Origin: Thermoplasmata archaeon
Lineage (GTDB): Archaea; Thermoplasmatota; Thermoplasmata; Thermoplasmatales; Thermoplasmataceae
Assembly: GCA_021816965.1 (NCBI GenBank)
Contig: JAKAWU010000005.1
Span: 520 to 38,303, forward strand
Reading direction: 5' to 3'
Length of the DNA: 37,784 nucleotides
The notes under the pieces are model-generated. The model saw only the letters and a program-made list of their open reading frames with translations, searched no databases and was not told where the DNA came from. The position numbers were made by a program, and so were the translations under genes. Below, piece after piece: positions 16,509-25,290 of the stretch (the stretch's first letter is position 1; every line of letters begins with the position of its first letter).

Positions 16509-16832
16509 GTGATAAACATAGGATTTGATATACCGGTTCCAGAGAAAGAATGCCATGACAAGAAATGTCCATTCCACTCAGGACTCAGTGTAAGGGGAAG
16601 AATGCAGAGAGTTAAGGTGGTATCAACCGGCATGATAAACAGTGCGGTTGTACAGAGAGAATTCAGAAGATTCAACAAGAAATACGAGAGATATACAAAG
16701 AGCATATCAAAATATCATGTGCATCTCCCGGAGTGCATTGAAGTGAACAACGGAGATGAGGTAATCATGGTTGAATGCAGGAAACTGTCAAAAACAGTTT
16801 CACATGTCATAATCGGGAGGGTTCCGAAATGA
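16509..16832 (+). CDS. rps17p: Small subunit ribosomal protein S17 (uS17)
   Basis: About 107 residues, archaeal S17/S11e form with the N-terminal block INIGFDIPVPEKECHDKKCP, SVRGRMQRVKVVSTGM and the KYHVHLPECIEVNNGDEVIM core. It contacts h11 of 16S rRNA. The start is unusual: either GTG 16509 or TTG 16506, with an AGGTGA upstream spaced 8 or 5 bases. There is no ATG candidate. The stop overlaps the L14 ATG. Confidence 0.95.
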   Translation: MINIGFDIPVPEKECHDKKCPFHSGLSVRGRMQRVKVVSTGMINSAVVQREFRRFNKKYERYTKSISKYHVHLPECIEVNNGDEVIMVECRKLSKTVSHVIIGRVPK

Positions 16833-17227
16833 AAGGCATAGCAGGCAGACAGAGCAGGGGGCTTCCACTCGGGGCAGTAGTGCCATGCGCTGACAACAGT
16901 GGCGCAAAGATGATCAGCCTCATAGATGTAAAGGCATATCACGGTGTTGCAAGGAGGGTTCCTGCAGCAGGCGTTGGAGACATGTTCATAGCAAGTGTCA
17001 AGAAAGGTGGCCCCGAAATGAGGGCAAAAGTGGTCTACGCAGTCATCATAAGGCAGAGGAGGCCATACAGGAGAGCTGACGGTTCACTGATATCCTTCGA
17101 GGAGAATGCAGCAGTTCTCGTGACACCTGAAGGCGAGGTAAGAGGATCTGAGATCAAGGGGCCAGTTGCAAGGGAAGCAGCAGAGAGATGGCCAAGGATA
17201 GCTGCCATAGCATCCACTATAGTTTAA
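16829..17227 (+). CDS. rpl14p: Large subunit ribosomal protein L14 (uL14)
   Basis: 132 residues, the archaeal size. Contains GAVVPCADNSGAKMI, VARRVPAAGVGDMFIASVK and a C-terminal GPVAREAAERWPRIA. It forms intersubunit bridges and is the docking site for RsfS/aIF6-type factors. The ATG at 16829 overlaps the S17 stop (ATGA) and follows a GGGAGG; longer upstream readings lack conservation. Confidence 0.97.
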   Translation: MKGIAGRQSRGLPLGAVVPCADNSGAKMISLIDVKAYHGVARRVPAAGVGDMFIASVKKGGPEMRAKVVYAVIIRQRRPYRRADGSLISFEENAAVLVTPEGEVRGSEIKGPVAREAAERWPRIAAIASTIV

Positions 17228-17238
17228 AGGTGAAAAGG

Positions 17239-17727
17239 ATGATCAACAAGGTTAAGGTAACACTTTCCAAAGAACTCAGGCATAAACTGGGAATAAGGCA
17301 TTTCCCCATATCCAGGGGAGACATGGTAAAGGTAGTCAAGGGAAACAGGAAAAACGAGGGCGGAAAAGTATCATCAGTAGACCACAGGCATGGAATGGTG
17401 GTCATTGACGGCATCAACATGGCCAAGGCGGACGGAAAGGAAAAAGCATATCCAATTGCACCAGAGAAGATCGTAATCACAAAACTTGATTTCACGCTGC
17501 CTGAGAGAGAGGAAATGCTCAAGGCGATGGCAGCAAGAAAGAATATACAACTTTCAGAAGAGGACATAAAGGAAACAATGGTTGAACCCACACCTGAGCC
17601 ACTTCCTGAAGAGGATGCAGCAGAACAGGTGGATGAAACATCGGAAGAGGACGTTTCTGAACTGGAATCTGAAGAATCAAGTGAGGAATCGGATCAGGAG
17701 GAGGAAGAAAATGATAACAAAGAGTAA
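17239..17727 (+). CDS. rpl24p: Large subunit ribosomal protein L24 (uL24) with acidic tail
   Basis: The first 110 or so residues are a normal archaeal L24 (L26e): GIRHFPISRGDMVKVVKGN, the KOW motif around EGGKVSSVDHRHGMVVIDGI, and YPIAPEKIVITKLD. L24 is an assembly initiator near the tunnel exit. The last 50 residues (about 113-162) are unusual: mostly Glu, Asp and Ser (PEPLPEEDAAEQVDETSEED and further ESEESSEESDQEEEENDNKE). Start ATG 17239 has AGGTGA upstream; a longer reading from 17188 is not conserved. The tail end overlaps the S4e start by 17 bases. Confidence 0.95.
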   Translation: MINKVKVTLSKELRHKLGIRHFPISRGDMVKVVKGNRKNEGGKVSSVDHRHGMVVIDGINMAKADGKEKAYPIAPEKIVITKLDFTLPEREEMLKAMAARKNIQLSEEDIKETMVEPTPEPLPEEDAAEQVDETSEEDVSELESEESSEESDQEEEENDNKE

Positions 17728-18418
17728 AAGAGACATGCTCCCAAGAGTTGTCAAGATACCAAGGAAGGAGTACTTCTGGGGTGTTTCAGCGACACCTGGT
17801 GGACACAGGAAGGATCAGTCATTGCCAATGCTTCACCTGCTAAGGGATTATCTTTCAGTTGGAGACAAGGAGAGGGAGATATCAAGAATACTTACCAAGG
17901 GACTTGTACAGCTGGATGGGAAGGTCATAAAGGAGAAGAGAAGGGGCATTGGATTTATGGATGTAGTTTCACTGCCATCCATAAAGAAACAGTACAGGAT
18001 CATATATGACAAGCTTGGAAGGCTTGTTCCCGTGGAGGAGACAGAGGAAGGAAGCAAGCTCAAGCCAAGAAAGGTGGTCAACAAGGTCACGGTCAAGGGA
18101 GGAAAATCCATGCTTGTGTTCCATGACGGGACAAACAAGGTTTCCGATCTGGACGTTGAGACGGGAGACGTCGCAGTTTTCGATCTTGCTGGCAACTCAA
18201 TAAAAAATGTGATTAAACTCAAGGAAGGAATGAAGGTATTCCTCACAGGCGGGAACCATGTCGGTACAATCGCTACTGTGAAGGATGTGGAGGTCAGCAG
18301 ATCCTCTGCCTCAAATCTGGTACACACAGAGGAAGGCTTTGCAACCGTGGAAGAATACGTGTTCCCCACAGGCAATATGGCAATCAACTTTGCAGATATC
18401 AAAGGAGGCGTTAACTGA
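17711..18418 (+). CDS. rps4e: Small subunit ribosomal protein S4e
   Basis: 235 residues, with the S4e layout of an S4-like RNA-binding domain, a central domain and a KOW motif. Landmarks are KIPRKEYFWGVSATPGGHRK, the S4-type LTKGLVQLDGKVIKEKRRGIG, and KVFLTGGNHVGTIATVKDV. S4e is found only in archaea and eukaryotes. ATG 17711 is set by GGAGG seven bases ahead and by the conserved start; the open frame extends further upstream inside L24 but is not coding there. The stop overlaps the L5 ATG. Confidence 0.96.
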   Translation: MITKSKRDMLPRVVKIPRKEYFWGVSATPGGHRKDQSLPMLHLLRDYLSVGDKEREISRILTKGLVQLDGKVIKEKRRGIGFMDVVSLPSIKKQYRIIYDKLGRLVPVEETEEGSKLKPRKVVNKVTVKGGKSMLVFHDGTNKVSDLDVETGDVAVFDLAGNSIKNVIKLKEGMKVFLTGGNHVGTIATVKDVEVSRSSASNLVHTEEGFATVEEYVFPTGNMAINFADIKGGVN

Positions 18419-18972
18419 TGCCGAGAGCAAAAGCACAGAAGCAGGTACAGAAGAAACCGGGTAACCCTATGCAGGAAATAGTGATGGACAAGGTAGTCAT
18501 CAACATTGGAGTAGGGCAGGCAGGAGAAAGGCTCAACAAGGCCATGAAAGTCATAGAGATGCTCACAGGGCACAAACCTGTGATGACAGTTTCAAAGAAA
18601 ACATACAGGGAATTCAACGTTAGGAAAGGCCTAACCATTGGTGCAAAGGTAACACTCAGGAAGAAGGATGCATATGAATTCCTGGAGAAGGCATTCTATG
18701 CAAAGGTAAACAAGTTCCCGTCATACTCCATAGACAAGCAGGGAAATGCTTACTTCGGAATATCCGATTACACAGAGTTCAAGGGATTGAAATATGATCC
18801 TGAAATAGGAATTTTTGGAATGGATGTGGCCATTGTCCTGAAGAAGAAGGGTGGCTACAGAAATGCAAAAAGGAAGATCAGGAGAGAATCTCTTCCGGAG
18901 AAACTCATCATAAAGAAAGAGGAAACACTTGACTTTCTCAGGCAGAATTTCAAGGTTGAGGTGGTAAATTAA
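18418..18972 (+). CDS. rpl5p: Large subunit ribosomal protein L5 (uL5)
   Basis: 184 residues. Contains [40 protein letters not shown] and a typical [19 protein letters not shown] strand-loop. It carries part of the 5S RNP and contacts the P-site tRNA. A basic N-terminal extension of about 18 residues precedes the core. Overlaps S4e by one base and ends in TAATG with S14. Confidence 0.97.
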   Translation: MPRAKAQKQVQKKPGNPMQEIVMDKVVINIGVGQAGERLNKAMKVIEMLTGHKPVMTVSKKTYREFNVRKGLTIGAKVTLRKKDAYEFLEKAFYAKVNKFPSYSIDKQGNAYFGISDYTEFKGLKYDPEIGIFGMDVAIVLKKKGGYRNAKRKIRRESLPEKLIIKKEETLDFLRQNFKVEVVN

Positions 18973-19133
18973 TGTCAAACATAGTTCTCAGACCGAAGAA
19001 AAATTTCGGCAGGACAAACGGATGCGTGAGATGCGGAAGGAAGAGAGGAATGGTAAGGAGATACGGCATTAGAATGTGCAGGCAGTGCTTCAGGGAGACT
19101 GCCCCTGCCATAGGCTTCAAGAAATACAGTTAG
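18972..19133 (+). CDS. rps14p: Small subunit ribosomal protein S14 (uS14, zinc form)
   Basis: A 53-codon gene. The product begins [20 protein letters not shown] and has two zinc-binding CxxC pairs (CVRC at 18-21 and CRQC at 36-39), then [11 protein letters not shown] at the C-terminus, as in archaeal S14/S29e. It is a 30S head protein. The ATG shares its A with the L5 TAA, and the stop is followed by AGGTGG and the S8 ATG. Confidence 0.96.
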   Translation: MSNIVLRPKKNFGRTNGCVRCGRKRGMVRRYGIRMCRQCFRETAPAIGFKKYS

Positions 19134-19141
19134 GTGGTAAA

Positions 19142-19531
19142 ATGAGACACGATCCTTTAAATGATATTATAGTATCAATAAAAAATGCATCCAACATAGG
19201 GCAGAGCGAGATAGTCATCGGGCCAGCTGCAAGGATGATCGGAAAAGTCCTGAAGGTCATGCAGGAGTACAACTACCTGAAAAGCTTCGAGATAATCGAG
19301 GACGGGAAGGGCGGCAAGTTCAGGATAAATCTGAACACCACGATCAACAACTGCGGCATCATAAAGCCAAGATTTGCAGTGAAGAAAATCAACCTTGACA
19401 GGTTTGAATCAAGATACCTGCCTGCACAGGATTTCGGAATACTCATTGTCACAACGACAAAGGGAATAATGAGCCATGTGGAGGCAAGAAAGCTGGGCCT
19501 TGGAGGAAAGCTTCTGGCTTACATATATTGA
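19142..19531 (+). CDS. rps8p: Small subunit ribosomal protein S8 (uS8)
   Basis: 129 residues. Shows HDPLNDIIVSIKNA at the start, the IIKPRFAVKK strand and a C-terminal GILIVTTTKGIMSHVEARK, the segment that binds the central domain of 16S rRNA. The start at 19142 is fixed by AGGTGG upstream; a longer frame from 19076 lies within S14. Confidence 0.97.
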   Translation: MRHDPLNDIIVSIKNASNIGQSEIVIGPAARMIGKVLKVMQEYNYLKSFEIIEDGKGGKFRINLNTTINNCGIIKPRFAVKKINLDRFESRYLPAQDFGILIVTTTKGIMSHVEARKLGLGGKLLAYIY

Positions 19532-19541
19532 GGTGAAGGAA

Positions 19542-20084
19542 ATGGTTAAATGGGAACAGAGAGAGAAAATCGAGATACCATCAGGGGTTTCAGCTGAAGC
19601 TTCCAATGGCACTTTCACTTTCAAGGGGAAACTTGGAAAAACAAGCAGGACACTTCTGGACAACTATGTGAAGGTGGAGCTTGAAAATAAGGCCATCACC
19701 CTGAGCATATCAAAAGTGAACAGATATACAAAAGGCATAGTGGGAACATGGGCATCCGAGCTCAGGAACTGCATCAGCGGTGTCCAGGAAGGATTCACCT
19801 ATGCGATGAAGGTTGATTACACGCACTTCCCCACAAGGGTTTCAGTGAAAGGCGGAAAGGTTGTGGTGGAGAACTTCCTTGGGGAGAGAAGCCACAGGGA
19901 AGCAGAAATCGTTGGCGACACAAAGGTTTCAATAAAAGGAGACAGGCTCACATTAACTGGAATAGATAAGAGACACATCGGAGAGACATGCGCTAATATT
20001 GAGAGATCTACCAAAATAAAGGGCTTTGATCTCAGGATATTTCAGGATGGAATATTTCCGGTTGAAGTGGAGGACGAGGAATAA
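19542..20084 (+). CDS. rpl6p: Large subunit ribosomal protein L6 (uL6)
   Basis: 180 residues, archaeal L6/L9e size. Two L6 repeats are visible: [20 protein letters not shown] in the first and [20 protein letters not shown] in the second, followed by [19 protein letters not shown]. It binds near the GTPase centre. Start ATG 19542 has GAGGTGAAGG upstream; the earlier frame inside S8 is rejected. Confidence 0.97.
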   Translation: MVKWEQREKIEIPSGVSAEASNGTFTFKGKLGKTSRTLLDNYVKVELENKAITLSISKVNRYTKGIVGTWASELRNCISGVQEGFTYAMKVDYTHFPTRVSVKGGKVVVENFLGERSHREAEIVGDTKVSIKGDRLTLTGIDKRHIGETCANIERSTKIKGFDLRIFQDGIFPVEVEDEE

Positions 20085-20491
20085 TGAATACAATAAAACC
20101 TCATCTTGGGAAAGAAGAGAAGAAACTCCTGAAGATGAAGAACAAAATGGCAAGGAAGAGGGTACAGTTCAGGAGACAGGAATGGTTCAGGTACAAGAAG
20201 TTTGGAGAAGAATGGAGAAAACCAAGAGGCAAGCATTCAAAGCTCAGGGAACATCTTTCAAGAAGGCCTCCAGTTGTTGACGCAGGATACAGGGGCCCGG
20301 CACAGGTCAGGGGACTCCATCCATCCGGATTCAGGGAAGTGCTCGTACATAACATGAAAGAACTGGAATCCATAGACAACAGGTTTCAGGCATGCAGGAT
20401 AGCTTCCACAGTTGGAAGGAAGAAGAGGATCGAACTGGAATCAGAGGCTGACAAGCTTGGGATTAGAGTGTTGAACAGGACGGTGAGCTGA
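20084..20491 (+). CDS. rpl32e: Large subunit ribosomal protein L32e (eL32)
   Basis: 135 residues. Contains the family core [34 protein letters not shown] and [11 protein letters not shown]. Archaeal and eukaryotic only. The archaeal block L6-L32e-L19e-L18 replaces the simpler bacterial order. Overlaps L6 (TAATG) and L19e (TGATG-like) by one base each. Confidence 0.97.
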   Translation: MNTIKPHLGKEEKKLLKMKNKMARKRVQFRRQEWFRYKKFGEEWRKPRGKHSKLREHLSRRPPVVDAGYRGPAQVRGLHPSGFREVLVHNMKELESIDNRFQACRIASTVGRKKRIELESEADKLGIRVLNRTVS

Positions 20492-20940
20492 TGAGAATTG
20501 AGACGGCAAAGAGAATTGCCGCAGATGAATTCAAGTCGGGAATATCAAGAGTCTGGATCGACACGAACAGCCTGGAACTCATAAGGGACGCTGCAACAAG
20601 GGATGACATAAGGGGCCTCGTGGAGAGGAACGTCATTCAGGTGAAGCAGAAGAAGGGAAATTCCAATTCAAGACTGAAGAAAAGGATCAAGCAGCTCTCA
20701 AAGGAGAGAAGGCGCGGACCCGGTTCAGTGAAGGGAACAAGAAACACAAGATTCCCGAGAAAGAGAAGATGGATCAAGACCATCAGGGCTCTCAGGGACG
20801 AACTCAGGATATTGAATGAAGAGGGGAAAATAGATCAAAAAACATACAGGAAGTACTACAGGATCATAAAAGGCGGCACAATCAAGTCAAGGGCACAGCT
20901 TAGGTCCCAACTTAAGATAGCAGGACTTCTGGGTGAATAA
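20491..20940 (+). CDS. rpl19e: Large subunit ribosomal protein L19e (eL19)
   Basis: 149 residues. Starts with a short helical domain (AKRIAADEFKSGISRVWID), then the highly basic central stretch KERRRGPGSVKGTRNTRFPR typical of L19e, and a C-terminal helix. It forms an intersubunit bridge in archaea and eukaryotes. Start ATG overlaps the L32e TGA. Confidence 0.97.
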   Translation: MRIETAKRIAADEFKSGISRVWIDTNSLELIRDAATRDDIRGLVERNVIQVKQKKGNSNSRLKKRIKQLSKERRRGPGSVKGTRNTRFPRKRRWIKTIRALRDELRILNEEGKIDQKTYRKYYRIIKGGTIKSRAQLRSQLKIAGLLGE

Positions 20941-20941
20941 A

Positions 20942-21427
20942 ATGAAGACACCAGCAATATTGAAAAGAAAGAAAATGGGAGTCACGGATTACAGGAAGAG
21001 GCTTAGCCTTCTCAGGTCCGAATCCACAAGGCTCATCATAAGGCCATCCGGAAAAGGAATAGTTGTACAGGTAGCGGACTTTGCCCAGGAAGGAGATATC
21101 ATACTGGCTACTGTTAACGCAAATATACTGAAGAAAACGCTTGGCATATCTGGAAATAACTCACAGATATCATACATTTCAGGTTATTATCTTGGAATGA
21201 AGGCTCTTTCAAAGGGTGTTGAATACGCAGTGGTTGACACGGGCAGATTCAAGCTCACAAGAGGCGGAAGGATTTCATGCGCCATAAAAGGTGCAGTGGA
21301 TGCAGGCCTTGAGATCAATGTATCGGAAGAAATATTCCCTCCAAAGGACAGGCTGGAAGGAAAGCATCTAAAAAACCCTGTTGACGTCGATGAAATAAAG
21401 AAATCCATAATAGAGAAGGTGAAGTAG
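20942..21427 (+). CDS. rpl18p: Large subunit ribosomal protein L18 (uL18)
   Basis: 161 residues, somewhat shorter than many archaeal L18 proteins. Core motifs are DYRKRLSLLRSESTRLIIRP and the VDTGRFKLTRGGRISCAIKG region; part of the 5S RNA binding complex with L5. ATG 20942 is favoured because GGGTGA lies 5 bases upstream; the GTG at 20933 is inside that site. Confidence 0.95.
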   Translation: MKTPAILKRKKMGVTDYRKRLSLLRSESTRLIIRPSGKGIVVQVADFAQEGDIILATVNANILKKTLGISGNNSQISYISGYYLGMKALSKGVEYAVVDTGRFKLTRGGRISCAIKGAVDAGLEINVSEEIFPPKDRLEGKHLKNPVDVDEIKKSIIEKVK

Positions 21428-21428
21428 A

Positions 21429-22091
21429 ATGGAAGGAGAAAACTGGGTTCCAAAAACGGAACTGGGAAAACTGGTCTCATCAGGAAAGATAACATCCATG
21501 TCAGAGGCGCTGAGGACAAAACTGCCTCTCAGGGAATACCAGATTGTTGACATACTCATGCCTGATCTGAAGGATGAGGTTGTATACATAGAGCGTGCAC
21601 AGAGAATGACCGACTCAGGCAGAAGAATGAGCTACTCCATAACTGCAGCAGTAGGAAACGAGAACGGTTTCGTGGGACTTGGAAGAGGAAAGGCAAAGGA
21701 GGCAGCTCCTGCCATAAGGAAAGCCATAAACAATGCAAAACTCAATATTATAGAGATCAGGAGAGGCTGTGGTTCATGGGAATGCGGATGCGGAAGGGCA
21801 CACACCCTCCCATTCGTGGTTTCAGGTCACGTTGGTTCAGTCTCGGTCAGGCTCAAACCCTCACCTCAGGGAGTGGGAAGGGCAACAGGAGACGTCGCAA
21901 AACTCCTGCTCAGGATGGCAGGCATAGAGGATGCATGGGGTTTCGCAAGAGGACACACAAAAACAACGGTCAATTATGCGGAGGCAACATTCGCGGCACT
22001 GAAGCAGACCATAGAGATAAGGATTAATCCTGCAATACATCTCAGTACACCAATATATACTGGAAGTGTGACAAATGCTGGCAATAGTTAG
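21429..22091 (+). CDS. rps5p: Small subunit ribosomal protein S5 (uS5)
   Basis: 220 residues. The double-stranded RNA-binding domain around GLGRGKAKEAAPAIRKAINN and the archaeal/eukaryotic RRGCGSWECGCGRAH are clear, followed by LKPSPQGVGRATGDVAKLLL and a DAWGFARGHTKT-like stretch. S5 takes part in decoding accuracy and the mRNA entry channel. Overlaps L30 by 17 bases. Confidence 0.97.
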   Translation: MEGENWVPKTELGKLVSSGKITSMSEALRTKLPLREYQIVDILMPDLKDEVVYIERAQRMTDSGRRMSYSITAAVGNENGFVGLGRGKAKEAAPAIRKAINNAKLNIIEIRRGCGSWECGCGRAHTLPFVVSGHVGSVSVRLKPSPQGVGRATGDVAKLLLRMAGIEDAWGFARGHTKTTVNYAEATFAALKQTIEIRINPAIHLSTPIYTGSVTNAGNS

Positions 22092-22566
22092 AATAAGAGG
22101 AAGAACAGGAATAAGGCCCGCTGCAGCGAAAGCATGCAGCCTCATGAGGCTTCACAGGATAAACCATATGGTGGTGATGGAGGAGAGCCCGACACTAAAA
22201 GGAATGCTTCAGTCTGCTAAAGACTACATCACATGGGGAGAGATTGATCAGGATACTCTCGTGGAAATCCTGAAGACAAGAGCACTTCTCGTAGGCAGGA
22301 AACCGCTCACCGAACAGTACATCAAGGAGACGCTGTCTCTGGATGGATTCGAATCTCTTGCGAAGAGTATAATGGAAGGAAAGCTAAGATACAGGGATAT
22401 ACCAGAAATTATACCTGTTTTCAGGCTTCATCCCCCTGCAGGTGGGCTGGAATACATAAGAAAGTCCTTTGGCGTGGGCGGAACAGCAGGAAACAGGGGA
22501 AATGAGATAAACAGTCTCATAAGAAGAATGCTCATACCGGGGGTGAAGGTTGATGGTAAGAACTAA
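22075..22566 (+). CDS. rpl30p: Large subunit ribosomal protein L30 (uL30)
   Basis: 163 residues, the long archaeal/eukaryotic (L7e-type) form. Begins LAIVRIRGRTGIRPAAAKA with LMRLHRINHMVV, the ferredoxin-like L30 fold; the C-terminal extension has RLHPPAGGLEYIRKSFGVGG. Starts inside S5 and overlaps L15 by 14 bases. Confidence 0.96.
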   Translation: MLAIVRIRGRTGIRPAAAKACSLMRLHRINHMVVMEESPTLKGMLQSAKDYITWGEIDQDTLVEILKTRALLVGRKPLTEQYIKETLSLDGFESLAKSIMEGKLRYRDIPEIIPVFRLHPPAGGLEYIRKSFGVGGTAGNRGNEINSLIRRMLIPGVKVDGKN

Positions 22567-22996
22567 AACAAAGAAATTACGTGGGGGCCACTACGGCAGA
22601 GGCATGAAGGCAGGAAGAGGAAAGGGAAAGAGAGGAGGATCCGGAATGGCAGGGCTTGGAAAGCACAGGGCAGTCTGGATTCTGAAATATGACAGGAATC
22701 ATTTCGGTGTTCATGGCTTCAAGAGCCACAAAATGAGCAATATAGAGATTCCCATTACCCTCAGAGAACTTTATGAGTCATTGGATTCACTCAAATCAAA
22801 GGGTTATGTCAAGGAGAATGGAGAATCATTGATCATCGATCTGAAATCGGCTGGTTATACGAAGCTTCTTTCCACCGGAGAATTCAGAGTCAAGTCCACA
22901 ATAATCGTTCCAAAAGCGACCGAAAGATGCATAAGCAAGCTTTCAAATATGGGTGTACTGGTAGAATCTGATGACAACAAAGATACAGAGGAATAA
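22553..22996 (+). CDS. rpl15p: Large subunit ribosomal protein L15 (uL15)
   Basis: 147 residues. The glycine-rich N-terminus RGGHYGRGMKAGRGKGKRGG, RNHFGVHGFKS and the C-terminal L15/L18e fold (VIVPKATERCISKLSNMGV-like) are present. It is a late-assembly protein binding 23S and 5S rRNA. ATG 22553 has GGGTGA upstream; TTG 22550 is rejected. Confidence 0.96.
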   Translation: MVRTKTKKLRGGHYGRGMKAGRGKGKRGGSGMAGLGKHRAVWILKYDRNHFGVHGFKSHKMSNIEIPITLRELYESLDSLKSKGYVKENGESLIIDLKSAGYTKLLSTGEFRVKSTIIVPKATERCISKLSNMGVLVESDDNKDTEE

Positions 22997-23018
22997 GTCC
23001 ACCGGCGTTCCGGTGGCA

Positions 23019-24740
23019 ATGCTTTACATAATAGCGGTAACCGGTTTCTGGTACTTCAGCAAGCTCCCACTCCTTTCGGTGCTTATAGCTGCATTGCTTC
23101 TTTCACCGCTTTTCGGCATAATGTATTTGGTAATTAGTTATGCAGGCCCGAAGAAATCCAAGTTATACGGGTTGGAAAATCTCACAGCAAAACTGCCAGC
23201 AGTTAAAAAGGCAAAGGGCCATGTGCAGTTCAAACATAAGTTAATGTGGACCTTCCTTGTGGTGGTTCTCTATTTTGCCCTTACAAACGTTTACATTTAT
23301 GGTCTGAACACTTCGCAGACAGTGGATGTGTTTGCATCTTTCCGTGCAATTTTTGCAGGTGCAGAAGGATCACTGATGGATCTTGGGATTGGCCCCATTG
23401 TTACGGCAAGTATAGTTATGCAGCTTTTCGCAGGAGCGAAAATATTCAATATAGATCTTACTGATTCTGAGGATAAAGCAATATATCAGGGTGTGCAGAA
23501 ACTTCTTGTTATACTCATGATATTTGTGGAGGCTATTCCACAGGCTTTTGGATACCTTGTTCCAGATGCATCTCTTATCACTTCACTGAACGGTGTAGCC
23601 CCTGGATATGGTAACTTCCTTGCAAGTTCCATAATAGTTCTTCAGTTATTCTTCGGATCATACCTTGTTTTCCTCATGGATGAACTGGTATCAAAATACG
23701 GAATTGGCTCAGGAATATCCTTATTCATAGCAGCGGGAGTTTCCCAGCAGCTTTTCACTGGAACGTTCAACTGGCTGCCACAGAACCTGACAAGCCCAAT
23801 TTCACTGGTTAATCCTCCTGCAGGAACACTACCCGACCTGTTCTATTCAATATTTTATGGCTCAGCAGGTTATCTTCAGTCAGCTTCTGGAATACCAAGG
23901 CTTCTCTTTGCTCCACCGAATCCACTTATTGCCCTGTTTGGAACGCTTCTCATATTCTTCATAGTGGCATATTTCCAGAGCAGCAAGGTGGAACTCCCCA
24001 TAGCGCATGAAAGGGTAAGGGGGGCAAGAGGAAGATATCCGCTTCAGTTGTTTTATGCTTCAAATATACCTGTCATCCTTGCAACTGCACTTCTTGCGAA
24101 CGTATCCATGTGGACACTTCTGTTCTGGAGCAGTCCGGCACTGAGCAAGATTCCACTTCTTGGACACAATAAGTATCTTGGATCATATCTCTCGCCATCT
24201 GCGGCCAACGCCCTTCATCTTTCATCCACGACTCCTACTGGAGGGCTTGCTTTCTACCTTTATACTCCAAATGGAATCGCAAATTGGCTATTCCCTATAT
24301 TCCAGCCGCAGATATATAATTCAACAGTACTCTTCGGACATTCTCAGCTTGAGGAAATAATCCATGTGGTTGTGTTCCTGGGATTCATGACCATAGCAAG
24401 CATAATGTTTGCTAAATTCTGGATTGAGACAACAAACATGGGACCCTCATCTGTTGCAAAACAGATTCTTTCATCAGGGATGCAGATCCCTGGGTTCAGG
24501 AGAGATCCGAAAATACTTGAGAAGGTTCTCAGGAAATACATACCTGTCATAACAATATTCAGCGGTGCAGCAGTAGGGCTTCTTGCTGCGGGCGCAGACC
24601 TGATAGGAACGGTGGGTCAGACTTCTGGAACAGGATTGCTTCTTGCCGTAGGTATAGTGATTCAGTTTTATGAGGCTGTGGGAAGAGAGCAGATAATGGA
24701 AATGCATCCTCTCATCAGGCAGTTCTTCGTGGAGGGTTGA
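23019..24740 (+). CDS. secY: Protein translocase subunit SecY with extra N-terminal helices
   Basis: The channel protein of the Sec translocon. The core begins near residue 67 of this start (HKLMWTFLVVVLYFALTNVY, TM1) and has MDLGIGPIVTASIVMQLFAG (plug/TM2), DELVSKYGIGSGISLFIAAG and ELPIAHERVRGARGRYPLQL (cytoplasmic loop contacting the ribosome). The product is 573 residues, longer than the usual ten-helix protein, because two additional hydrophobic segments (about residues 1-42) precede TM1. Start ATG 23019 has GGTGG about 5 bases ahead; an earlier ATG at 22971 would add 16 residues and overlap L15 by 26 bases. Co-transcribed with adk, EMC3-like and cmk, a common archaeal arrangement. Confidence 0.94.
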   Translation: MLYIIAVTGFWYFSKLPLLSVLIAALLLSPLFGIMYLVISYAGPKKSKLYGLENLTAKLPAVKKAKGHVQFKHKLMWTFLVVVLYFALTNVYIYGLNTSQTVDVFASFRAIFAGAEGSLMDLGIGPIVTASIVMQLFAGAKIFNIDLTDSEDKAIYQGVQKLLVILMIFVEAIPQAFGYLVPDASLITSLNGVAPGYGNFLASSIIVLQLFFGSYLVFLMDELVSKYGIGSGISLFIAAGVSQQLFTGTFNWLPQNLTSPISLVNPPAGTLPDLFYSIFYGSAGYLQSASGIPRLLFAPPNPLIALFGTLLIFFIVAYFQSSKVELPIAHERVRGARGRYPLQLFYASNIPVILATALLANVSMWTLLFWSSPALSKIPLLGHNKYLGSYLSPSAANALHLSSTTPTGGLAFYLYTPNGIANWLFPIFQPQIYNSTVLFGHSQLEEIIHVVVFLGFMTIASIMFAKFWIETTNMGPSSVAKQILSSGMQIPGFRRDPKILEKVLRKYIPVITIFSGAAVGLLAAGADLIGTVGQTSGTGLLLAVGIVIQFYEAVGREQIMEMHPLIRQFFVEG

Positions 24741-24741
24741 T

Positions 24742-25290
24742 GTGAGAGTAGTCATTGCTGGAGTGGCAGGTGTCGGTAAATCAACTGTGCTTGCAGAGAT
24801 CAAAAAAGGCACCAGTTACGACATAATAAACTTCGGCACTCTCATGTATGAGATGGCAAAATCCCTTGAACTCGTGGAGAGCAGGGATGATATCAGACAC
24901 CTCAGCGTTGAAACGCAGATGAATCTACAGAAGAAGGCTGCAAACGCAATCGGGCAGATGGATAATGTCATAATTGACACACATATGTCCATAAAGGGAA
25001 ATCAGGGATTTTTGCCAGGACTTCCAGAATGGGTCATAAGGGAACTGAAGGTTTCATCCTATTTTATTTTGGAAGCCGATCCGGCTGAGATATTTCGGAG
25101 AAGGCAATCTGACACCTCGAGGGTGAGGGATGGAGAAACCGTCGAGGAAATAAAACTTCATCAGGAACTGAACAGGATGTTTGCTGTGTCATATGCAATA
25201 TACACTGGAGCAACTGTGAGCATCATCAAGAACAACGACACCAGAGTAAAAGAGGCTTCAGAGGAAATTTTGAGGAGGTTCACAAAATGA
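24742..25290 (+). CDS. adkA: Archaeal adenylate kinase
   Basis: Converts ATP and AMP into two ADP in the cytoplasm. 182 residues. P-loop GVAGVGKST at 7-15, NFGTLMYEMAK and VIIDTHMSIKGNQGFLPGLP as in the archaeal AdkA family, which differs from the bacterial zinc-lid type. The GTG start overlaps the secY stop region and has GGAGGG about 6 bases upstream. Placement after secY is conserved in archaea and bacteria. Confidence 0.93.
   Translation: MRVVIAGVAGVGKSTVLAEIKKGTSYDIINFGTLMYEMAKSLELVESRDDIRHLSVETQMNLQKKAANAIGQMDNVIIDTHMSIKGNQGFLPGLPEWVIRELKVSSYFILEADPAEIFRRRQSDTSRVRDGETVEEIKLHQELNRMFAVSYAIYTGATVSIIKNNDTRVKEASEEILRRFTK

Noticed and set aside
17582-17710. Extension of S4e upstream into L24
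   Set aside because: The extra residues match no S4e, while ATG 17711 has a GGAGG and the family N-terminus.
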